Positions 1-5,529 of a stretch of DNA of 8,578 nt are shown here, in pieces. Below the pieces are notes generated by a model, which saw only the letters and a program-made list of their open reading frames with translations, had not been told where the DNA came from and made no database searches. The stretch comes from Treponema sp. Its GTDB lineage: Bacteria; Spirochaetota; Spirochaetia; Treponematales; Breznakiellaceae. The first letter of the stretch is position 1, and each line of letters starts with the position of its first letter. The stretch is taken from the NCBI GenBank assembly GCA_031254175.1, contig JAIRUY010000268.1:1-8578 (forward strand), read 5' to 3'. A program made the position numbers and the translations under genes.

Positions 1-222
1 GAAAATGCCGGCTATTTTCAAAACGCAGGAGCTGCTTTAGTATTTATGGGAGAAGACGCAAAGGCTCAAACGCTGGCAGATGCAGTAAAAATGATTGCGA
101 CAGACGATGAAAAAAGAAAAGCAATGGCGGCAGCCTCGCTTAAAATAGGAGAACGCGACGGCTCAAGTTTAATCGCTGAAGTTTTAAAAGAAAAGATTAA
201 CCGTTGTTTTTTGGAGGGATAA
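1..222 (+). CDS. murG: MurG, UDP-GlcNAc:undecaprenyl-PP-MurNAc-pentapeptide GlcNAc transferase (C-terminal fragment)
   Basis: Only the last 73 codons are inside the window; the frame is open from base 1 to TAA at 220-222. The protein reads ENAGYFQNAGAALVF near the left edge, which matches the conserved end of the MurG donor-binding domain (usual pattern: E/Q-N-A, then an aromatic, then a G-A-A hydrophobic strand). It is followed by an Ala/Lys-rich helix and a final helix (SSLIAEVLKEKI) typical of the family's C-terminus. MurG works at the inner face of the cytoplasmic membrane, adding GlcNAc to lipid I to make lipid II for peptidoglycan. The call rests on a short tail plus context: treponemal gene order places murG just before a cvpA-like gene. 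The stop codon directly abuts the TTG start of cvpA, so the two are almost certainly co-transcribed and probably translationally coupled. The catalytic N-terminal half cannot be judged. Confidence 0.82.
   Translation, partial: ENAGYFQNAGAALVFMGEDAKAQTLADAVKMIATDDEKRKAMAAASLKIGERDGSSLIAEVLKEKINRCFLEG
213..217 (+). promoter_or_regulatory. Ribosome binding site supporting the TTG start of cvpA
   Basis: GGAGG lies 5 nt before TTG at 223, inside the last codons of murG. It is the reason for accepting the non-ATG start, which directly follows the murG stop. Confidence 0.75.
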
Positions 223-699
223 TTGAATCTCGGCGTAATAGATATAATCTTTTTACTTCTTATAACATTATTTGTCATTCGCTGCTTTTTGAAAGGTTTT
301 GTCAGTGAACTTTTCTCCATGGCAGCCGTAATACTCGGTATTCTCGCGTCATTGTTTCTTTATAAAAACGGCGGCGCTTTTTTAAGAGCCCAATTTTGGC
401 CGGAATTAAAATTATTGCCCGAAATAATCGCATTTATCGGTCTGTTTGTAATTGTTTTTATTGTTGTTAAAATTTTTGAAACAATGCTAAAAGGTATTAT
501 TGAAAGAATCCATTTAAGCGGCGCGGACAGATTTCTTGGAATATTTTTTGGGCTGGCGGAAGGTATTGCGGTAACAAGTCTTGTTTTATTTTTACTGAGA
601 ATACAGCCGCTGTTTGATCCATCTCCGATTTTATCGGAAAGTATTTTTGCCCGTCTTTTACTGCCTTTAATCACCGGACATGGAGCGGCGGATGTTTGA
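223..699 (+). CDS. cvpA: CvpA-family integral membrane protein
   Basis: A 158-residue, strongly hydrophobic protein with about four predicted membrane segments (roughly residues 5-26, 33-48, 67-86 and 107-126). The N-terminal pattern (L-G-V-I-D-I-I-F, then K-G-F-V-S-E-L-F) and the later G-A-D-R-F-L-G-I-F-F-G-L-A-E-G run match the CvpA family (colicin V production protein domain). E. coli CvpA is linked to colicin V secretion and purF expression and to envelope stress tolerance, but its molecular activity is not settled, so no reaction is assigned. Length is normal for the family. The start is TTG at 223, directly after the murG stop, with GGAGG 5 nt upstream; no upstream start is possible in frame without crossing that stop. 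Its last 8 bases overlap the start of the next gene. The setting beside murG fits a cell-envelope role, but that is inference. Confidence 0.85.
   Translation: MNLGVIDIIFLLLITLFVIRCFLKGFVSELFSMAAVILGILASLFLYKNGGAFLRAQFWPELKLLPEIIAFIGLFVIVFIVVKIFETMLKGIIERIHLSGADRFLGIFFGLAEGIAVTSLVLFLLRIQPLFDPSPILSESIFARLLLPLITGHGAADV
682..685 (+). promoter_or_regulatory. Ribosome binding site deciding the start of the clamp-loader-like gene
   Basis: GGAG lies 6 nt before ATG at 692. The earlier in-frame ATG at 680 has no good Shine-Dalgarno sequence, and its own codons overlap this motif. The 692 start also gives an N-terminus (MFENIIEQ) typical of DnaX/HolB-type proteins. Confidence 0.65.
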
Positions 700-2053
700 G
701 AATATCATCGAACAAGGAGCTGTTTCCCAATTACATGATGATATCCTTTCAGGGTGCAGCGCTCCTTCCATGTTGTTTTACGGTCCTTCCGGGTCGGGAA
801 AGGGCAGCGCCGCTCTTGAACTGGCGCGTGTCTTTTCGTGCGAAGGAGAAGGCTGCCTTACTTCGGAAGGCGGCGGTTCATGGAAATGTTCCTGCCCGTC
901 CTGTGGACGGCACCGTTATCTGCTTCATGATGATCTTCTGCTGCTCGGCAAACGTTCCTTTTCCGCAGAAATTGCCGCCTACTGTTCTGTTTTTTTACGC
1001 AGTCCGGCAAACAAAAACACAAAACTTCTTTTTTATCGTTCTCTTCGTAAATTGCAGCTTCGTTTTTCTCCGGTTTTAATGGAAGATGATCCGAAATTCG
1101 GGAAAATTGCTTCGTTACTGCAGTCTTTTGATGAAAGGTTAAGTGATTTTTTATCGTTAAGCGAAGATACAGAAGATAAAACGGCGCTTGAAAAACTCTG
1201 CGGTTTACTGGTTAAAGATGCTCTTGCCCTTGAAACAGACGGAATGAGCGCCAATATTCCGATTGGACACATAAGGCGTGCTGCATACTGGTGCAGACTT
1301 TCGCCTAACGGAAGGCGAAAGACATTAATCATTGAGAATGCTGAAAACATGAGGGATGAGGCGCGTAATTCACTGCTTAAACTGCTTGAAGAACCTCCCG
1401 TTTCTCTCAGTATTGTTCTTACATCGCAAAGGCGGGAGGTGATCATTCCGACTATTCTCTCGCGTCTTCGCCCGTACCGTTTTCTGAAAAGAAGTGTTGA
1501 AGGTGAAAAAGATGTGCTTCGCAGGGTGTTTCAGCATACCCATGATGAAGAATCTCCCAAAACGGGGAATTCGCTTATTACATCCTATCTTGATTCTTTT
1601 CTTCCCGCAAACAAGGAAAAATTATATCCGTTGGCGGCATGGTTTGTTGTCTCCCTTGCGCGGATCACCGCTTTAAAGATGAAAAAAAAGGAGATAAGTC
1701 TTCCGCCCTTTTTGACCGGGATTGGAGACTGTTATGCGTCAATTGCGGAAACGGCAGGGTTTGAACGCTCTGTAAAAAGCTCTGAAATAATTAAAACTCT
1801 GCTGGTAAAAAGCAGTAATTTTGAAGACGATTCGTTTTCCCGCTTCCTGAAGTTATGTCTGGATTTAATTGCGGAAACGGCAAAAAAGGCAGAGGATCAT
1901 CAGTATATTTCATATTATGATATATTTAAAAAAAGTATAGGAGAGGCCGCAGCAGCAGTTGATGTATTAAACCAGAGCCCTGCTCTTGCGCTGGAAGCCC
2001 TTTTTTATAATTTAAAAAAAGCCATGCTGAATAAGGAAAAAGTATGGAGGTAA
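692..2053 (+). CDS. holB: DNA polymerase III delta-prime/gamma-tau-like clamp-loader ATPase with a large insertion
   Basis: A 453-residue AAA+ protein. Visible in order: N-terminus MFENIIEQ (1-8); Walker A GPSGSGKGS (31-39, K37); a Cys cluster C50, C55, C66, C68, C71 at the zinc-module position; HDDLLLL (79-85); IPIGHIRRA (189-197), matching the strand before 'vR'; a Walker B-like IIENAENM (213-220); NSLLKLLEEPP (226-236); sensor-1 region LTSQ (243-246); and SRLR (257-260), where the family has the SRC arginine-finger motif. The ENAENM form and the SR(L) motif favour delta-prime over gamma/tau. Clamp loaders open and load the beta clamp at replication forks in the cytoplasm. Unusual points: about 100 residues (86-188) fill a linker that is normally short, the SRC cysteine is Leu, and the cluster has C-x-C rather than C-x2-C spacing. 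Residues after about 270 form a divergent helical C-terminus. An alternative start at 680 would add four residues. It overlaps cvpA by 8 nt and lies 3 nt before the kinase gene. Confidence 0.8.
   Translation: MFENIIEQGAVSQLHDDILSGCSAPSMLFYGPSGSGKGSAALELARVFSCEGEGCLTSEGGGSWKCSCPSCGRHRYLLHDDLLLLGKRSFSAEIAAYCSVFLRSPANKNTKLLFYRSLRKLQLRFSPVLMEDDPKFGKIASLLQSFDERLSDFLSLSEDTEDKTALEKLCGLLVKDALALETDGMSANIPIGHIRRAAYWCRLSPNGRRKTLIIENAENMRDEARNSLLKLLEEPPVSLSIVLTSQRREVIIPTILSRLRPYRFLKRSVEGEKDVLRRVFQHTHDEESPKTGNSLITSYLDSFLPANKEKLYPLAAWFVVSLARITALKMKKKEISLPPFLTGIGDCYASIAETAGFERSVKSSEIIKTLLVKSSNFEDDSFSRFLKLCLDLIAETAKKAEDHQYISYYDIFKKSIGEAAAAVDVLNQSPALALEALFYNLKKAMLNKEKVWR
1741..1756 (+). repeat. 16-bp direct repeat, copy 1 (inside holB-like gene)
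   Basis: The 16 bases AATTGCGGAAACGGCA recur exactly at 1867-1882, 126 bp (42 codons) later, in the same reading frame. Both copies encode I-A-E-T-A. It may be chance or the trace of a duplicated helix. Confidence 0.6.
1867..1882 (+). repeat. 16-bp direct repeat, copy 2 (inside holB-like gene)
   Basis: An exact copy of 1741-1756, in frame, in the divergent C-terminal part of the clamp-loader-like protein. The flanking bases differ on both sides. Confidence 0.6.
2046..2050 (+). promoter_or_regulatory. Ribosome binding site supporting the GTG start of the histidine kinase
   Basis: GGAGG at the end of the upstream gene lies 6 nt before GTG at 2057. The upstream stop (TAA 2051-2053) falls between the two, which fits coupled translation. 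Confidence 0.75.
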
Positions 2054-2056
2054 AAA

Positions 2057-3241
2057 GTGATTGATTTTTTCAGACGGGCGCTGGGAAAACTGGACAGGCT
2101 GGATACTGAACAGCAGCGTGAACTTTTGGTTTCCGCCGTTGATGAAATAAATCTTCTTGAAAATGTGCTGGATTCAATTGATGTGGGAATATTTGTTTGT
2201 GATGAAAACCATAATCTTGTTAAGGTAAATAAATTCGCCCACCGGCTTTTGCCGCTTGGACACAACGAAGGCGTGCATATATGGCATGCGATTGAAGATG
2301 AAAGGATCGTAGAATTTGTCAGTGAAGCGCTGCTTAACAGAGACAGAATAATTGACAAGGAAATAGACATTTTTTTTAACGGCAGAAAAAAACTGCTTTC
2401 TGTAAATATACTTCCGCTTGTACAGGATCGAAAAATAACGGGCTCTCTTATCTGCATATATGACATTACCGAAAAAAGAAAGGGAGAATCCAGACTGCGC
2501 AGGGCTGAGAATCTGGCGGCTCTTACAACTCTTGCCGCCGGTGTAGCGCATGAAATAAAAAACCCGCTTGGTTCCATCTCCATTCATCTTCAGCTTCTTC
2601 AAAAAGTATTGGCAAAAGCAAATCATTCAAAAGTCAAAACAGATAAATATCTTGATATTCTTAAAGAAGAAGTTGACAGATTAAACAAAATAGTTGTAGA
2701 TTTTCTTTTTGCGGTACGTCCAATGACTTTGGATTTACGGGAAGGGGATATAAACAAATTGATTTCCAAAATGATGGAATTTATTCAGTATGAGATGGAA
2801 CAGTCAAATATAGAATGCAGGCTGGAACTGGAAGAAAACCTGCCGAAAATTTTAATTGATGAACGCCTGCTTAAACAGGCTTTGCTGAATTTGGTTAAAA
2901 ACGCGCAATCCGCTATGCCGCGCGGAGGAACGTTAACCGTTTCAACAAATTGCACTGAAAATGAGATAAAAATTTCAATCCATGATACTGGCAATGGAAT
3001 AAGCGAAGAAAATATTTCCAAAATATTTGAACCATATTTTTCTACAAGCAAAACCGGCACAGGACTTGGTCTAACGCTTGTTTTTAAAATAATCAGGGAA
3101 CATCACGGAGAAATATCGGTTATTTCATCTCCCGGCGAAGGCGCTGTTTTTGAAATAACTCTGCCCATACCGCAGAAAGAAACGCGCCTGCTTGGATATA
3201 TTGAAACAGGACAAATGGCAGAAGCAGGAGTAAAAAAATGA
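2057..3241 (+). CDS. atoS: Cytoplasmic PAS-domain sensor histidine kinase (NtrB/AtoS type)
   Basis: A 394-residue kinase with all catalytic boxes. Residues 1-35 are charged and probably coiled coil. A PAS domain spans about 36-140 (VLDSIDVGIFVCDENHNL at the start, ICIYDITEKR at the end). The H-box is AAGVAHEIKNPL with phospho-acceptor H165. The ATPase domain has an N-box NLVKNAQSAM (N282), G1 DTGNG (310-314), F-box FEPYFST (324-330) and G2 GTGLGLT (334-340). No membrane segment or signal peptide is visible, so it should sense a cytoplasmic signal or partner through the PAS domain, as NtrB does; the ligand cannot be told. It should phosphorylate the response regulator encoded immediately downstream, whose start overlaps its stop by 4 nt (ATGA). 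The start is GTG at 2057, with a strong GGAGG. A tail of about 25 residues follows the ATPase core. The symbol reflects the name used for the treponemal homologue and does not imply acetoacetate sensing. Confidence 0.9.
   Translation: MIDFFRRALGKLDRLDTEQQRELLVSAVDEINLLENVLDSIDVGIFVCDENHNLVKVNKFAHRLLPLGHNEGVHIWHAIEDERIVEFVSEALLNRDRIIDKEIDIFFNGRKKLLSVNILPLVQDRKITGSLICIYDITEKRKGESRLRRAENLAALTTLAAGVAHEIKNPLGSISIHLQLLQKVLAKANHSKVKTDKYLDILKEEVDRLNKIVVDFLFAVRPMTLDLREGDINKLISKMMEFIQYEMEQSNIECRLELEENLPKILIDERLLKQALLNLVKNAQSAMPRGGTLTVSTNCTENEIKISIHDTGNGISEENISKIFEPYFSTSKTGTGLGLTLVFKIIREHHGEISVISSPGEGAVFEITLPIPQKETRLLGYIETGQMAEAGVKK
3227..3230 (+). promoter_or_regulatory. Ribosome binding site of the response regulator gene
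   Basis: GGAG inside the last kinase codons lies 7 nt before ATG at 3238. The start overlaps the kinase stop (TGA 3239-3241), so kinase and regulator are probably made in a fixed ratio by coupled translation. Confidence 0.7.
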
Positions 3242-4608
3242 GTTTTCGCCTTCTTGTAATTGATGATGAAAAAAATATACGCGAAGGGCTTGCGGAGTCC
3301 CTGCGTGAAGACGGTTATGACGTGGTATGCGCCGAAAACGGCGATGAAGGATGGAAACGTTTTTCTTCAGGGGACATCGATCTCGTAATTACCGATTTAA
3401 AAATGCCGGGTCTTGGCGGCGATGAACTGATGCATCGTATTCTTTCCCATGCTCCGGGATTTCCGGTTATTATTCTTACCGGACACGGTACGATAGAAAC
3501 TGCCGTAACAGCGATGCGGGACGGCGCATGGGATTTCCTTTCCAAACCTGTTGATTTGGATCATCTTTCCCTGAAAGTAAAGCGCGCTTTGGAAAACCGC
3601 GAACTTTTTTTCAAGCACCGCAGGATGGAAGAAGAACTTGTCCGTCGCAGACAATTCAAATCGATAATTGGCAATTCGCGTAACATGCGCAATGTCTTTG
3701 ATACAATGAGCAAGGCCGCTCCTTCAAAAGCTTCAATATTGATTACGGGTGAGTCGGGCGTTGGAAAGGAGCTTGTCGCCGATGCTATTCATGAACTTTC
3801 TCCGCGAAAAGACAATCCGCTTGTTAAGGTTCACTGCGCCGCACTTTCCGCTTCGCTTCTGGAAAGCGAACTCTTTGGCCATGAAAAGGGAGCATTTACC
3901 GGCGCTGCTTCCAGAAGGAGAGGCCGTTTTGAACTTGCTTCAGGCGGAACCCTCTTTCTTGATGAGATAGGCGAAATCGATCAAAATGTTCAGATTAAGC
4001 TGCTTCGTGTTTTGCAGGAAAAGAAATTTGAGCGTGTCGGAGGAGAGCAGACAGTAGAAACGGATGTAAGAATAATAACTGCAACAAACAAGGATTTAAA
4101 AGCAGAAATTGAAAAAGGCAGTTTCCGCGAAGACCTTTATTTCCGCCTTAATGTGGTAAATATTCTGGTTCCTCCGTTACGCGAAAGAAAGGACGATATT
4201 CCCCTTCTCGTCGCCGCTTTTATAAAGGAATTTTCTGATGAAAACGGCAAATCCATTGAAGGCATCCATGAAAAGGCGCGCTCGCGTCTTTATGCCTACG
4301 AATGGCCGGGCAATATCCGCGAATTGCGTAACTGTATCGAAAGCGCTGTTGTTATGTGCCAGTCAAATATAATAACTGTTGACGATTTGCCGCCTGCTTT
4401 ACGTGACACAGCCGAGGAAGGCTGGATACATATCAAACTTGGTTCAACCTTTGACGAATGTGAAAAAATTATTATCCGCGATACTCTGTCTCACTTTAAC
4501 GGAAACAGAACAAAGGCCGCGGAAAAGCTGGAAATTGGAAGAAAGACCCTGCTGCGCAAGCTCGAAGAGTATGGGCTTGGCAGTCCTCTCAACGAACCTG
4601 CAATATGA
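3238..4608 (+). CDS. atoC: Sigma-54-dependent response regulator (NtrC/AtoC family)
   Basis: A 456-residue protein with the full three-domain NtrC layout. The receiver domain (about 3-118) has acidic pocket D9/D10, phospho-acceptor D53, T81 and K103. The AAA+ domain (about 141-375) has Walker A GESGVGKE (171-178), the sigma-54-contacting GAFTGA loop (218-223), Walker B GTLFLDE (237-243, D242/E243) and FREDLYFRLNV further on. The C-terminal Fis-type helix-turn-helix (about 420-446) contains NGNRTKAAEKLEIGRKTLLRKL. It should bind enhancer-like sites upstream of sigma-54 promoters and remodel closed complexes when phosphorylated by the upstream kinase. An intact GAFTGA implies that the organism has RpoN. 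Length and all key residues are normal. Regulated targets cannot be read from this window; I saw no convincing -24/-12 promoter. It is the last gene of the operon and is convergent with tatD, 26 nt away. The symbol follows treponemal usage. Confidence 0.93.
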   Translation: MSFRLLVIDDEKNIREGLAESLREDGYDVVCAENGDEGWKRFSSGDIDLVITDLKMPGLGGDELMHRILSHAPGFPVIILTGHGTIETAVTAMRDGAWDFLSKPVDLDHLSLKVKRALENRELFFKHRRMEEELVRRRQFKSIIGNSRNMRNVFDTMSKAAPSKASILITGESGVGKELVADAIHELSPRKDNPLVKVHCAALSASLLESELFGHEKGAFTGAASRRRGRFELASGGTLFLDEIGEIDQNVQIKLLRVLQEKKFERVGGEQTVETDVRIITATNKDLKAEIEKGSFREDLYFRLNVVNILVPPLRERKDDIPLLVAAFIKEFSDENGKSIEGIHEKARSRLYAYEWPGNIRELRNCIESAVVMCQSNIITVDDLPPALRDTAEEGWIHIKLGSTFDECEKIIIRDTLSHFNGNRTKAAEKLEIGRKTLLRKLEEYGLGSPLNEPAI

Positions 4609-4634
4609 AGTTTCCGGAGCGCAGAACAGGTTGT

Positions 4635-5438
4635 TCAGTTAATTTCAAAAATGTTTTTAAAATTTGTTTCTATCTGCGATTCCAGTTTTATTGAATCGCT
4701 GCTGCCGGCTTCATGCCGCAGGGCAGCGGCAGTTTCTATAATCTGCGGCAAATTCTTCCAGCAGGAAAAGTTTTCTCCGCGCTGCGGCTGAAAAGGAGCA
4801 TCGGTCTCTGTAAGCAGCCTGTCTGCCGGGAACAGCGCGCAGCATCGTATTGCCTGTTTGTGGTTTAATAAAATGGTATTGCCGAAAGAAAAATACGCAT
4901 TTACTCCCCGGCGCAAAAGCGCCTCGCCTTCTTCCAGAGCGCCTGACCATGAGTGAAAGATGACAGCCCTGCACTTTTTTAGTATGTTTGAAACGGCAAA
5001 TATTTTATGCATTGCGCGCCGCACATGAAGAACAACCGGCAGGTTAAAACGCAGGGCAATTTCCGTTTGCGCCTTAAAAAACTTCTCCTGAAGCGCTTCT
5101 GTTTCCCTGAAAGTTTCATTAAAAAGATCAAAACCACATTCGCCCACTGCGGCAATTCTCTTTTCGGACGCTAACTTGTCAAGAACTGACAAATGTTCAT
5201 CTCCGGCTTCTTTCTGCCCTTTTTCCCCTCTGAACATCTGCGGGTGAATGGCAAAGCAGGGCAGAAGCGGCACGGTATTTTCGGAGGCAGCCCTGTGCGC
5301 CAGATTTTCGTTATGCGCAAATTCTTCAAATCTACATGCGCTTGCCGCAGCAATTACTGAAAGCCGTCTGCGTTCTTTTTCCGCATTTTGCAGGCAGCCG
5401 GCAAGATCAAATGGGTGGCAGTGGACGTCAGTAAGCAT
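4635..5438 (-). CDS. tatD: TatD-family metal-dependent hydrolase / deoxyribonuclease
   Basis: A 267-residue amidohydrolase-fold protein, normal length for TatD/YcfH. The metal ligands are all present: H6 and H8 (DVHCH), E100 (GECGFD), H138 (VVLHVRR), H162 (FHSWSG) and D213 (LLTETDAP); the conserved HP of AIHPQ is at 65-66. TatD proteins are cytoplasmic metal-dependent nucleases (3'-5' exonuclease in E. coli) involved in DNA repair or turnover; some relatives act on D-aminoacyl-tRNA. The family is clear, but the exact substrate is inferred. ATG at 5438 is the only ATG/GTG/TTG start in frame after the upstream stop at 5480-5478. It has no well-spaced Shine-Dalgarno sequence; instead a 5-codon minicistron with a strong one ends 2 nt before it. 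It is transcribed away from asnS and converges on the response regulator. Another possibility is that a single-base indel or frameshift joins the minicistron start (5458) to this frame, adding about 7 residues. Confidence 0.88.
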   Translation of the reverse strand: MLTDVHCHPFDLAGCLQNAEKERRRLSVIAAASACRFEEFAHNENLAHRAASENTVPLLPCFAIHPQMFRGEKGQKEAGDEHLSVLDKLASEKRIAAVGECGFDLFNETFRETEALQEKFFKAQTEIALRFNLPVVLHVRRAMHKIFAVSNILKKCRAVIFHSWSGALEEGEALLRRGVNAYFSFGNTILLNHKQAIRCCALFPADRLLTETDAPFQPQRGENFSCWKNLPQIIETAAALRHEAGSSDSIKLESQIETNFKNIFEIN

Positions 5439-5440
5439 AA

Positions 5441-5458
5441 CTACTGTCTGACCTTCAT
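5441..5458 (-). CDS. Putative 5-codon leader minicistron (MKVRQ) upstream of tatD
   Basis: On the minus strand an ATG at 5458 is preceded by AAGGAG (5470-5465) at the ideal 6-nt spacing, then reads M-K-V-R-Q and stops at TAG (5443-5441), 2 nt before the tatD ATG. It is in a different frame from tatD. The good ribosome site belongs to this ATG and not to tatD, so tatD may depend on termination and re-initiation. Alternatively it marks a frameshift or sequencing indel at the tatD start. The peptide is too short to have a predicted function of its own. Confidence 0.45.
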   Translation of the reverse strand: MKVRQ

Positions 5459-5464
5459 TGTTTT

Positions 5465-5470
5465 CTCCTT
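5465..5470 (-). promoter_or_regulatory. Strong Shine-Dalgarno sequence in the tatD leader
   Basis: AAGGAG on the minus strand, 6 nt before the minicistron ATG at 5458 but 26 nt before the annotated tatD ATG at 5438, too far to serve tatD directly. Confidence 0.7.
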
Positions 5471-5483
5471 GGAAAAGTCACTA

Positions 5484-5492
5484 ATTCTAACA
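5484..5492 (-). promoter_or_regulatory. Putative extended -10 promoter for tatD
   Basis: On the minus strand the bases read TG-T-TAGAAT (TG at 5492-5491, hexamer 5489-5484), an extended -10 form for the main sigma factor. No good -35 hexamer is visible upstream; the region is AT-rich. Transcription would start near 5477, just before the Shine-Dalgarno sequence of the minicistron. This is pattern matching only. Confidence 0.4.
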
Positions 5493-5518
5493 TACTTTTT
5501 TATATTTTAAAATTGTTG

Positions 5519-5524
5519 TATAAT
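5519..5524 (+). promoter_or_regulatory. Consensus -10 box of the asnS promoter
   Basis: A perfect TATAAT, preceded by TTG and an AT-rich tract (5493-5514) but no clear TTGACA; the position 17 nt upstream is a T-run. The expected start of transcription is about 5530-5532, at the asnS ATG itself (5530). Confidence 0.55.
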
Positions 5525-5529
5525 CAGGT

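Noticed and set aside
680..691. Upstream ATG at 680 as the start of the clamp-loader-like gene
   Set aside because: No Shine-Dalgarno sequence at the right distance, whereas ATG 692 has GGAG 6 nt upstream and gives a family-typical N-terminus.
2005..2626. Long open frames on the minus strand opposite the kinase gene (2005-2583 and 2174-2626)
   Set aside because: They lack recognisable domains and sit opposite an intact, well-supported histidine kinase; they are shadows of its codon pattern.
4624..4636. Small hairpin GAACA-GGT-TGTTC between the convergent response regulator and tatD genes, a possible bidirectional terminator
   Set aside because: The stem has only 5 pairs, is AT-rich, and has no T-run on either strand right after it; it also overlaps the tatD stop.
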